In this document: in pieces, positions 28,762-36,834 of the stretch
Layout of the letters: every line of letters begins with the position of its first letter
Numbering within the stretch: position 1 is the first letter of the stretch
Source: an uncultured Clostridia bacterium
GTDB lineage: Bacteria > Bacillota > Clostridia > Lachnospirales > CALKRZ01
Reading direction: 5' to 3'
Assembly (NCBI GenBank): GCA_937989765.1
Contig: CALKRZ010000072.1
Coordinates: forward strand, 1-36,834
Length of the DNA: 36,834 nt
Made by a program: the position numbers and the translations under genes
The notes under the pieces: model-generated
Databases searched by the model: none
Told to the model about the DNA's origin: nothing
The model's input: the letters and a program-made list of their open reading frames with translations, nothing else

Positions 28762-30966
28762 TTGGGAAAGGTGATGAGTATGAAATATTATATGTCGTAT
28801 GCAATCAATAGAAAGCTGAAAAATCAAACAGAAAAAGTTTTTGAAGGCATTGCGAGAGGAAGAAAGAAGGCACTTGAAAACTGGTTCAAAGATACATGGA
28901 TTTCCTTAGAATTGACTCGAGATACCATTCTTACGTATTTGGATCAAGGAGAATTGGACTTTGAGGTACTCAATACAATTCTTGAAAGTAAAAGACAGCA
29001 ATTTAAGGATTTTTCCCAGTTATTTATCATCAATCAGGATGGAAAGGTGAATACTTCTACCTATAAACCACATATAGGAAATATTTGCACCCATCTTCCA
29101 GGATATATAAAAGGGATGAAGGATCAACCCCTTATGTATGGTCCTTATATAGATGAAGAGACTCTAAAGATCGGGCAATGCAACTCCAAGTTCTTTGACC
29201 GAGTAACACTCATGTTTTCTCTTCCTTTTTATAATCATACCACAGGACGAAGGGCGGTATTATGTGGAAGAATTCCCAATGATGTGATGTCTGATGTGAT
29301 TCAGGAAGAAGATACGCATGTATATAAAGAATCAGGAGATAATTATCTCTTTATGGTACAGTCCAATCGGGATATTGCTGTGGGGACGGCAATTTCTAGA
29401 AGCCGCTTTGAAGATAATGCCTTTACCTTAGGAGAAAATCTGAAAGATGGGATTCGAACCAAGAAGTGGGGTACTGTAAAGATTAAAGAGCATACAGAAT
29501 TTGAGATTGTTTTCAATGATCCAGCTACCCAAGCTTTACATAAAGGGGTCAAAAATACCATTACCTATGGAGAAAACCTAGAGGCATGGCCTGGATATCC
29601 TGAGTACCGACATATTCTGGTAGGAGGAAAGGGTGTTCTGATTGAGCCGCCGCATTGTGAAGAGATATGGGGGATGCTTTGTGAAGGAGATATTGCAGAG
29701 ATTTATAAATTCCGAAGTCTTAATTTGAAAGTTCCCTTTTTGGCTGCGGTAGGAAGCGCACTGCTTTTTGGTGTTTATTATGCGTGGACACAATTTACGA
29801 AGTCTCACGGTATTTTGGATTTTATGATCTTATGGCTCTTACATATGGGCGGATTATACTTCCTCATAAAGAAGCTCGTCGTCCGTCCTTTACATAAAAC
29901 CATTTCTATCCTGCAACAGATTGCAGAAGGAGAGGGAGATCTTACCAAACGGGTGCAAATGCTTTCTTATGATGAGATCGGAGAATTAGCCCGGTGGTTT
30001 AATAAATTTGTAAACAATCAGATGACAATGATCAAACGAATGGGCAGAGCCTCAGAGGACTCTGGCAAATCCGCTCACAGCTTATCCGATCTTACTTGTC
30101 ATGTGAAAGAAAGTGTACAGGTAATCGAGGGAGTTGTAATAGAATTAGTGCAGACCGCCCAAACCCAAACAACGGTTTTTCAAACTACCAAAGAAAAAGT
30201 ATCCATCATATCAGAATCAGCAGCGCATATGCATGAGTTGATTCAACAAGTCAATAGGATGACCAACCAAACCAATGATAATGCCATTGAAAGTGGAAAT
30301 GCTTCCAAAAAAGTCTTAGTCACCATGACAGAATTAGAAGAAAAGATGAAACAGACATTGGACAGCATCAGTATTCTTCAAAAATACTCAGACCAGATCA
30401 ATACCATCGTCAGCGTCATTGATGGGATCAGTAAGCAAACCCAACTCTTGGCATTAAATGCATCCATAGAATCAGCCAGAGCAGGAGAAGCAGGAAAGGG
30501 CTTTGCAGTAGTTGCACAGGAAGTTTCAAAACTCGCACAGGAGTCTACTCAAGCAGTGTATTCTATCAGTGAATTGGTTGCCAATGTACAGCATGAAACA
30601 GCCGCTACGATTCAAAATGTACAAGAAATCGGCAGTAAGGTAGAAGCAGAAAGCATCAGTATAAAAGATACCATACAATCTTTTTCTAAAATACAAGCAG
30701 ATATTACAGAAGTCACAAAGAATGTAGAAGGGATCTCCCATTTAGTAGAAGTGCAGACAAAGGAGCTCAATGAGGTCACCGCGAGTACCAGTGAAATGGT
30801 CAATCAGCTCACTGCGGATCTTCAGGATAATCATAGTAGAAGTAGTGATGTGATGGGATTGGTACATTCCATTTTGAGGCAGACAGCACAAGTAGAACAA
30901 TCATCCAAAGTGCTCTCTCATGCGTCAGAAAACTTGAATTCTATTGTGCATGCGTTTAGACTGTAG
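28762..30966 (+). CDS. Methyl-accepting chemotaxis protein, N-terminal sensor region apparently without a preceding TM helix
   Basis: C-terminal [43 protein letters not shown]; hydrophobic segments [19 protein letters not shown] and [16 protein letters not shown] follow a ~315-aa N-terminal region. Start more likely the ATG near 28774-28780 after aaaggtg SD. Confidence 0.9.
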   Translation: MGKVMSMKYYMSYAINRKLKNQTEKVFEGIARGRKKALENWFKDTWISLELTRDTILTYLDQGELDFEVLNTILESKRQQFKDFSQLFIINQDGKVNTSTYKPHIGNICTHLPGYIKGMKDQPLMYGPYIDEETLKIGQCNSKFFDRVTLMFSLPFYNHTTGRRAVLCGRIPNDVMSDVIQEEDTHVYKESGDNYLFMVQSNRDIAVGTAISRSRFEDNAFTLGENLKDGIRTKKWGTVKIKEHTEFEIVFNDPATQALHKGVKNTITYGENLEAWPGYPEYRHILVGGKGVLIEPPHCEEIWGMLCEGDIAEIYKFRSLNLKVPFLAAVGSALLFGVYYAWTQFTKSHGILDFMILWLLHMGGLYFLIKKLVVRPLHKTISILQQIAEGEGDLTKRVQMLSYDEIGELARWFNKFVNNQMTMIKRMGRASEDSGKSAHSLSDLTCHVKESVQVIEGVVIELVQTAQTQTTVFQTTKEKVSIISESAAHMHELIQQVNRMTNQTNDNAIESGNASKKVLVTMTELEEKMKQTLDSISILQKYSDQINTIVSVIDGISKQTQLLALNASIESARAGEAGKGFAVVAQEVSKLAQESTQAVYSISELVANVQHETAATIQNVQEIGSKVEAESISIKDTIQSFSKIQADITEVTKNVEGISHLVEVQTKELNEVTASTSEMVNQLTADLQDNHSRSSDVMGLVHSILRQTAQVEQSSKVLSHASENLNSIVHAFRL

Positions 30967-30993
30967 AAGTAGATGAACGGTAGAAAATGTATA

Positions 30994-31030
30994 CCCCCCC
31001 CTCATCAAGATATAAAGAGAGGGGGATTTT
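30994..31030 (+). terminator. Terminator-like C-rich/G-rich hairpin
   Basis: ccccccctc...gagaggggg followed by ttttt. Confidence 0.6.
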
Positions 31031-31259
31031 TGTTAGCTTCTATACATTGGGGATGCTATATGTACTGAGCAGGATTGCAGATGCAGTAGATAACAATCGT
31101 AGAGATCAATCTCTATAATTGTGGTCATGACAAAATGATAAATGTGTGGTACTTTTATAGTGGATGAGCAGTATAACAAAGCTTAGGAAAATAAGATGAA
31201 TGCACAAAAGAGTAAAACTGCAGCATTCAAATAATATTGCATAGTGAGGACGTAATAAG

Positions 31260-31961
31260 ATGACTAGAAAATTAACATATAAAGACGGGATCGTTTCGGC
31301 ATTTCCTATTTTTATCGGCTATATACCCATTTCCATCACCTTTGGTTTATTGGCTAAGTCTATAAGCTTGACGATGCTAGATGCCTTTTTGTTTTCTGTA
31401 ATCGTATTTGCAGGCGCCAGTCAATTTGTGGCACTCAATCTGATCAAAATGGGGATCGGTATGGGAGAGATTGTACTCGCGACTTTGCTCATGAACTTTA
31501 GGCATTTTCTGATGAGTGCTTCTTTGGCTGTGCGTCTTTCACGAAAAAGATGGATTCCCATAGTTAGTTTTGGGATTACGGATGAAACTTTTTCTGTAGC
31601 TTCTACCCAAGACGATCAAATCACTTCAGAATACTTAGTAGGGTTAAATGGTACTGCCTATGTGGGGTGGGTTGGAGGCACTATACTGGGATATGGAGTG
31701 GGGCAGTTTTTGCCAGAGATCATGCAAAAGGGTATGGGAATTGCTCTATACGCGATGTTTATTGCCCTTCTTATACCAGAAGCCAAAAAATCAAAGAATA
31801 TTGCGAGAGTGGCAGCGATATCTGCTGTAGTGAATATGCTCCTTACGTATACCCAGTGGATCAATGCAGGATGGGGAATCATTATTTCTATCATCATAGG
31901 GGCGGGAATGGGTTCCATATGTGAAAATAAGGAGGAGAATAAGGAGGCTGAAGTAGTATGA
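31260..31961 (+). CDS. azlC: Branched-chain amino acid exporter subunit AzlC
   Basis: GIVSAFPIFIGYIPISITFGLLA, FAGASQFVALNL, NFRHFLMSASL. Confidence 0.92.
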   Translation: MTRKLTYKDGIVSAFPIFIGYIPISITFGLLAKSISLTMLDAFLFSVIVFAGASQFVALNLIKMGIGMGEIVLATLLMNFRHFLMSASLAVRLSRKRWIPIVSFGITDETFSVASTQDDQITSEYLVGLNGTAYVGWVGGTILGYGVGQFLPEIMQKGMGIALYAMFIALLIPEAKKSKNIARVAAISAVVNMLLTYTQWINAGWGIIISIIIGAGMGSICENKEENKEAEVV

Positions 31962-32266
31962 AAGTCGTTGTGCTTATTATACTGATGGGAGCTGTGACAT
32001 ATATCCCTAGATGGATCCCTATGTTTGCCATAGATCAAGAAAAGATTCCAAAAAGGATGAAAAGTTTCCTATCGCTTATTCCATATGCAGCATTGGGGGC
32101 ACTGATTATGCCGGGCAGTATACAAGCTATTGAGGGCAAACCATGGATATCCTTGGCTGCTATCATATTTACAGGGGCTATAGTCTGGTTTAGGGAAAAT
32201 ATGATCATGACAGTACTGTCATCTGTAGCATTTACCTGCCTACTGTTGTTTTTATTTGGAAGGTAG
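31958..32266 (+). CDS. azlD: Branched-chain amino acid transport protein AzlD
   Basis: Small 3-4 TM protein overlapping azlC by 4 bp; TYIPRWIPMF...LSLIPYAALGALIMPG. Confidence 0.88.
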   Translation: MKVVVLIILMGAVTYIPRWIPMFAIDQEKIPKRMKSFLSLIPYAALGALIMPGSIQAIEGKPWISLAAIIFTGAIVWFRENMIMTVLSSVAFTCLLLFLFGR

Positions 32267-32277
32267 GAGAAAAGTGC

Positions 32278-32306
32278 TTGAGCTTTTTTGGCATTCACTC
32301 TATAAT
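32278..32306 (+). promoter_or_regulatory. Sigma-A-like promoter: TTGAGC-17 bp-TATAAT
   Basis: TTGAGC 32278-32283, TATAAT 32301-32306. Confidence 0.65.
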
Positions 32307-32338
32307 CCAAGTAAGCATTAAGAGCAACAGGAGGAATC

Positions 32339-32389
32339 ATGAAAAATAAAGTAACTATTTTCTTTTGGTTGCCTAAAACAAAAAAATAA
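32339..32389 (+). CDS. Candidate 16-aa small ORF (MKNKVTIFFWLPKTKK) with strong SD
   Basis: aggagg 5-7 nt before ATG; lies between a promoter and the amylase gene. Confidence 0.4.
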   Translation: MKNKVTIFFWLPKTKK

Positions 32390-32431
32390 TGGATGAAATA
32401 GTATAGTAATGATCATAAAGGAGTGATAGTA

Positions 32432-34405
32432 GTGGATATGCCATATTTGCAGTATGATTCTAGAAACTTGCAGTATAAAAGTCCTTTCGGAGCCGTACCT
32501 CAAGGGACAGAGGTAACATTTACACTCGCTGCAGAAGGAGCTAATATTGAAAAAGTTAGACTAGTAGTGGAAATAGAAAAAATAGAAGGAAATAGAGAAC
32601 GAGTAGAGTTTTTGGATACAACCAAGTATCCTATGGAGTCCATCGGTTTTTCAGAAGAAGGACGTAAATTATGGCGTGTGGCTGTTAAGTTTTGCAATAT
32701 TCATGTATACAGGTATTACTTTGAGGTCATTTGCGAAGATCAAACTTTATTGTATGGAAATAACGCGCAGCTTATCGATGTACCTTATAATCCTGTCATT
32801 GGTACAGGGGGCAAGGGAACGGTATATACCCATATCAAGGATGTAGTGCGCTATACCCAAACGGTATATGACCCACAGTTTACCACGCCTGACTGGAGCA
32901 AAGATGTGATCTATTATTATATATTCCCTGAACGATTTAAAAATGGGGATAAAACGAATAATCCGAAACCAGGAATCAGGAAATTTTATGGGGATAAAGA
33001 CATTGAGCTCCATGAGAATTGGCTAGACAAACCATGGGTACCGGGGGATGGCAGTGATGAAGAGTACTGCAATGATTTTTTTGGAGGAGACCTTGCAGGT
33101 GTACGGCAAAAGCTTTCTTATTTAAAGGATCTGGGGATCAATATGATTTACTTTACACCTCTCTTTCAAGCCCCCAGTAATCACAAATATGATACAGCAG
33201 ATTATATGAAAATCGATGAAAATTTTGGCACCAATGAAGAGTTCAAAGAATTGGTACAAGAAGCAAAAGCAATAGGAATCAAGATGATGATCGATACTTC
33301 CCTCAATCACTCTGGAGCAGATTCTATCTATATGGATCGATATGGTAAGTATGAAGGTGTAGGCGCATTTAAAGGAGAAGTGATCAGGGAAGATTCTCCT
33401 TACTGTGCGTGGTATGACTTAGATCAAGAGGCTGTAGATCCAGACCAAGCATACAAGCAGTGGTTCAATCCTACGCTAGCTGAGCTGAAAGAATCGGATA
33501 GCTATAAGGATTTTGCCTATCGAAATGAAGATTCTGTAACAAAGTACTGGTTGGATATGGGGATTGCCGGATGGCGTATGGATGTAGCCCCATGGAAATC
33601 AGATATATTTTGGAGAGAATGGAGAAGAGAAGTAAAGAAAAAAAATCCAGATGCGCTGACAGTATGCGAAACATGGTTTGATTCTTCTAAATTTTTATTA
33701 GGAGATACCTTTGACTCTACCATGAACTATATCTTTCGCCAAGCCATGTATGCGTATGCAAACGGTGAAAAAGCAGTCCATATCGTTAGTATGTTAGAGA
33801 TGGTTCGAGAGAATTATCCCCCAGAGGCTTTTTACTCCTTGATGAATCTTCTTTCTACCCACGATACCCAAAGAGCCCTATATTATTTCGAATATAAGGA
33901 AGAGGGAGAAAGTGAAGAAGTTGTCAAAAAAGCAAAGAAGAAGCTACTACTTGCTATGTTTTTCCAGATGACCTATCCGGGCTGTCCTGCGATCTATTAT
34001 GGGGATGAAGTGGGAGTGACAGGTGGAGAAGATCCGTATAATAGACAAACATACCCTTGGGAAGAAGAGGGAGGATGTCCAGATACAGAGCTATTAGAGC
34101 AGTGCAAAGAGCTCATTAAGCTCCGCAATGACCATCCTGTACTTCGCAGGGGAACGATCGAAACCATTTATCAAGATGATCATGTGATCGTGATGGTGCG
34201 TCGCTACGAAGAAACAACAGCCATAGTGGCAGTAAATAATGCGGATCAAATAAAAACTGTCTGCATAGATACGATAGAGACTTCTCTAGCAGGAACCTTT
34301 GTAGATGCCCTGCAAAAAGAGGATATCATAGAGGTTATAGGAGATGTGCTGCAGATCGAAGTAGGTTCCTGTACAGGAAAAGTATGGATCAATCATATTC
34401 AGTAA
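32432..34405 (+). CDS. Alpha-amylase family glycosidase (GH13; neopullulanase/cyclomaltodextrinase-like)
   Basis: N-terminal beta-domain, DVIYYYIFPERFKNGD, GWRMDVAPW, CETWF, LLSTHDTQR, YYGDEVG. Start GTG 32432 or nearby; track start 32423. Confidence 0.92.
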   Translation: MDMPYLQYDSRNLQYKSPFGAVPQGTEVTFTLAAEGANIEKVRLVVEIEKIEGNRERVEFLDTTKYPMESIGFSEEGRKLWRVAVKFCNIHVYRYYFEVICEDQTLLYGNNAQLIDVPYNPVIGTGGKGTVYTHIKDVVRYTQTVYDPQFTTPDWSKDVIYYYIFPERFKNGDKTNNPKPGIRKFYGDKDIELHENWLDKPWVPGDGSDEEYCNDFFGGDLAGVRQKLSYLKDLGINMIYFTPLFQAPSNHKYDTADYMKIDENFGTNEEFKELVQEAKAIGIKMMIDTSLNHSGADSIYMDRYGKYEGVGAFKGEVIREDSPYCAWYDLDQEAVDPDQAYKQWFNPTLAELKESDSYKDFAYRNEDSVTKYWLDMGIAGWRMDVAPWKSDIFWREWRREVKKKNPDALTVCETWFDSSKFLLGDTFDSTMNYIFRQAMYAYANGEKAVHIVSMLEMVRENYPPEAFYSLMNLLSTHDTQRALYYFEYKEEGESEEVVKKAKKKLLLAMFFQMTYPGCPAIYYGDEVGVTGGEDPYNRQTYPWEEEGGCPDTELLEQCKELIKLRNDHPVLRRGTIETIYQDDHVIVMVRRYEETTAIVAVNNADQIKTVCIDTIETSLAGTFVDALQKEDIIEVIGDVLQIEVGSCTGKVWINHIQ

Positions 34406-34431
34406 AGGTGCAAAACAAATGATGATACAAT

Positions 34432-34456
34432 AGGCCTTTCTATAGGGCCTTTTTTC
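34432..34456 (+). terminator. Terminator (aggcc...ggccttttttc)
   Basis: Hairpin and T-run downstream of the glycosidase gene. Confidence 0.65.
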
Positions 34457-34542
34457 TATTCCTAAGATTGCATTGATTTCATTTGAACAGTACAGTAAAA
34501 TGATATACACTTACAGTATGAAAGTACGAGAGGAGCATAACT

Positions 34543-35601
34543 ATGGAAATCTCAAAATCACAAGTCGCAGTAAAAGAGGGTGTACCCATCATAGCCTATA
34601 AGATGGTGAATGATCATGGGATGGCGGTAGAAATCTTAAATCTAGGCGGAATCATTACCAAAATAATCGTTCCAGATGCCCAAGGAATATCTGAAAACAT
34701 TGTGTTGGGATATGAAGAGATAGAAAACTACTTCACCAATCCTTCTTATATGGGATGTATTGCAGGAAGAACAGCAGGAAGAATCGCAGAGGGAGTAGTC
34801 GATATTGGGGATATTACCTACAGACTGTATCAAAACAACAACGGAAATACTCTACATGGAGGTAAAGAAGGATTTAATAAAAAAATATGGGATGGCTCTA
34901 TCACAGAAGATGAGTCTGATATATCCATCAAGCTTACGTATATGAGTCCAGATGGAGAAGAACATTATCCAGGAAACCTGCATGTTACGGTGATATACAC
35001 CCTAAATAATGACAATGAACTGATCATAGCACATCAAGCAGTCACAGACAAAACGACGATCGTGAATATGACCAATCATTCATATTTTAATCTTTCTGGC
35101 AACGGCAAGAGAAGTATACAGAACCATATGCTTCAGATGGGTGCAAATCAGTTTTGTGAAATAGATGAAGCTTCACTTCCAACAGGGATATTACTGGATG
35201 TAACAGATACTCCTTTTGACTTTACAATGCCCAAGCAAGTACAACAGGATCTAGGTGCTACCCATACGCAATTGGGGTATGCGCATGGATATGATCATCC
35301 GTGGGTACTGCATCATAAGGATTCAGCAGATATCGTTTTCTATGATCCAGAGTCCAGAAGGGTGATGGAGATCCGAACCAATCAGCCAGCAGTAGTTTTT
35401 TATTCGATGAATTTCACCGATGGACTAAAGTTATCAAACGGAGAAAAGCCCAATCTCCATTATGGGGCATGTTTTGAAACACAAAGGCTGCCCATCGGCA
35501 AAAATCAAGTATTTGCAGACCAATCTCTATTACATCCGGGGGAAGTCTATGAAAACAAAACAATATTTAAGTTTTACAATCAATGCAGTGACAAGAAGTA
35601 G
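34543..35601 (+). CDS. galM: Aldose 1-epimerase
   Basis: LNLGGIITKIIVPD, NTLHGGKEGFNKKIW, TNHSYFNLSG, GYDHPWVL, FETQRLP. Confidence 0.93.
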   Translation: MEISKSQVAVKEGVPIIAYKMVNDHGMAVEILNLGGIITKIIVPDAQGISENIVLGYEEIENYFTNPSYMGCIAGRTAGRIAEGVVDIGDITYRLYQNNNGNTLHGGKEGFNKKIWDGSITEDESDISIKLTYMSPDGEEHYPGNLHVTVIYTLNNDNELIIAHQAVTDKTTIVNMTNHSYFNLSGNGKRSIQNHMLQMGANQFCEIDEASLPTGILLDVTDTPFDFTMPKQVQQDLGATHTQLGYAHGYDHPWVLHHKDSADIVFYDPESRRVMEIRTNQPAVVFYSMNFTDGLKLSNGEKPNLHYGACFETQRLPIGKNQVFADQSLLHPGEVYENKTIFKFYNQCSDKK

Positions 35602-35756
35602 AAATGATGAGCAACTTCTAAATTTTATACGGAACTTAAACAATTATCTAGTTAAATGCAGGAGATTTGTCCAATGATGAATTTGGGATACGCAGTGTGG
35701 AATGTCTGAAAGGACTGAAAGGACTGAGTGATGCTGAACGATACTTGCTGAAGTAA
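35549..35756 (+). pseudogene. Possible frameshifted small-protein remnant
   Basis: Frame 1 gives MKTKQYLSFTINAVTRSRNDEQLLNFIRNLNNYLVK-; about 1 nt frame change near 35657 continues AGDLSNDEFGIRSVECLKGLKGLSDAERYLLK*. Confidence 0.3.
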
Positions 35757-35819
35757 AACAAGCAAGGATGGTTCCTGCTTACTAAAATTTAAAAAATGAT
35801 TGAGTAAGGAGGAAAAAGA

Positions 35820-36341
35820 TTGAATATATTTAAAAAGGTTTTACCATTCGCATTGCTAGTGGTATGGGTATTTTTTGTAGGAGGAATGGTGAATGAAAGA
35901 ATGAATATGGAACCAGAAATTCTATTCTATCCGTACTATTACAACGATATTTTAAGAAATGGTAGCTTGTTTTCATATAATGGCGATACCACTTTTTTAT
36001 ATATAATACTTGCCAATATACAGTTGCGTGGTTATTTTTTGATCTTATCTGTTATAGGGGTGATCATTAGTTGTGTAGACTTATTCATTAATAAAAACAG
36101 ATACGTAGTATCCATGCTGATTGTATATCTTATAATATCTTTTTATACTGTTTTGCCAGCAGTAATACTTGATATATTTAATGAAGCAATTCCTTTAATT
36201 TCTTATACAGCTGCGTTTTTATCATTTCAATTTGATTTTAGTGGCTTACTAATCATTACTCTATCGTATAGTAGTATAATAATTTTAGTAGCGTACTACT
36301 TATATAAATGTATTAAACTAGCCAGATTAAACATTAGTTAA
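35820..36341 (+). CDS. Hypothetical membrane protein
   Basis: 173 aa with about 4 hydrophobic segments; SD aaggagg upstream; TTG start. Confidence 0.75.
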   Translation: MNIFKKVLPFALLVVWVFFVGGMVNERMNMEPEILFYPYYYNDILRNGSLFSYNGDTTFLYIILANIQLRGYFLILSVIGVIISCVDLFINKNRYVVSMLIVYLIISFYTVLPAVILDIFNEAIPLISYTAAFLSFQFDFSGLLIITLSYSSIIILVAYYLYKCIKLARLNIS

Positions 36342-36386
36342 GGAGTTGAGGGGGCAGTTCCGATGACTCCTTTGTTCTGTCAATAC

Positions 36387-36440
36387 AAAACCGCAGTTAG
36401 AGCTGTATGGTGAACCGTACCTTAAGTAAATGCGGTTTTT
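36387..36440 (+). terminator. Terminator-like hairpin (aaaaccgca...tgcggtttttg)
   Basis: aaaaccgca and tgcggtttt pair across the interval, with inner tatggt/accgta pairing. Confidence 0.55.
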
Positions 36441-36480
36441 GGCAAGATAGATTATAATTTACATGATTTTAAAAAGGGTA

Positions 36481-36558
36481 ATGATAGATATACATTGGCA
36501 CGTGTATTTTAAAGATGCAGAAGACAATATCGTTGAATTGAACCAATTACCTAAGTAG
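36481..36558 (+). pseudogene. Remnant resembling the C-terminal end of a glyoxalase/VOC-family protein
   Basis: MIDIHWHVYFKDAEDNIVELNQLPK*, resembling the H...YFxDPDGNxIEL motif. Confidence 0.45.
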
Positions 36559-36588
36559 TAATGAGTACAGCAGAAAGAAGGTAATTAT

Positions 36589-36834
36589 ATGACAAAGATC
36601 ATTTCAGAATGTTTCCATATACAAGATATACCCGTAGTCACATTTTTTAAAGAAGGAATAAAAAGATATCCACTAGTATGTGCATCTTTAGAAGAAAAGG
36701 ATGTATTCGATTTTGTAAGAGCTGCAGATCCCTTTAATCAGATTAAGAATTTCTCACCAAGAGCGCTCCTAATGATGAATGGGAGTAGGGATGAAGAAGT
36801 GCCCGCAGAATATGCCCAAGCATTATATGAAAAG
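36589..36834 (+). CDS. Partial alpha/beta-hydrolase-like ORF, truncated by window end; appears to lack the middle of the fold
   Basis: MTKIISECFHIQDIPVVTFFKEGIKRYPLVCASLEEKDVFDFVRAADPFNQIKNFSPRALLMMNGSRDEEVPAEYAQALYEK; SPRALLMMNGSRDEEVP resembles the region near the catalytic Asp. SD agaaggtaatt. Confidence 0.5.
   Translation, partial: MTKIISECFHIQDIPVVTFFKEGIKRYPLVCASLEEKDVFDFVRAADPFNQIKNFSPRALLMMNGSRDEEVPAEYAQALYEK

Noticed and set aside
31080-31260. Possible riboswitch or T-box before azlC
   Set aside because: A small gagat/atctc hairpin is visible, but no GGTGG..CCGCGG T-box core or terminator is present.
32353-32375. AACTATTTTCTTTTGGTTGCCT resembles the right end of the fold-back element
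   Set aside because: About 18/22 matches to an AT-rich end but no left partner, and it coincides with the 16-codon ORF; insufficient to call a third copy.
35710-35728. Short tandem repeat ctgaaaggactgaaaggactga
   Set aside because: Only about two units; encodes KGLKGL in one frame and is too short to call a functional repeat or CRISPR-like unit.
1-36834. CRISPR array, tRNA/rRNA genes, transposase, prophage, or toxin-antitoxin modules
   Set aside because: Looked for regular direct repeats, tRNA cloverleaf/TTCRANY motifs and signature proteins on both strands; none found that I can support.

Overview
The window is a 36.8-kb, AT-rich chromosomal segment with Clostridia/Bacillota-like gene content. 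It is mostly ordinary housekeeping, signalling and amino-acid genes. I found no rRNA, tRNA, CRISPR array, prophage or transposase gene. Main blocks, left to right: a C39-like peptidase with an EPK-repeat N-terminus; asnB; cwlD-type amidase; an HD-GYP-like protein whose HD motif reads FD; a DUF1292-like protein with a His/Cys/Asp-rich N-terminus; an orphan FliD-like protein convergent with a possible nuclease/wHTH protein; a complete trp operon (trpE-G-D-DAHP synthase-C-F-B-A) behind a T-box leader with two consecutive antiterminator/terminator modules; a YtrA-type GntR/ABC operon with a palindromic operator over its own promoter; tdk; an EAL protein; a lipoprotein; a DUF116 protein; a SIMPL protein; cheW/cheA/mcp; a second MCP with unusual predicted topology; azlCD; an alpha-amylase-family glycosidase preceded by a 16-codon ORF; galM; and a right end that looks like decayed gene fragments. 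The most notable non-coding signals are (1) two dispersed copies of a ~160-176 bp fold-back, MITE-like element, each directly abutting a stop codon, (2) the tandem T-box modules, (3) a perfect 30-bp-arm inverted repeat that encodes the C-terminus of one gene, and (4) a perfect 12+12 bp operator over a -10 box. I do not see a clear large undescribed defence or biosynthetic system. All calls come from reading the sequence and from motif recall; no searches were run.
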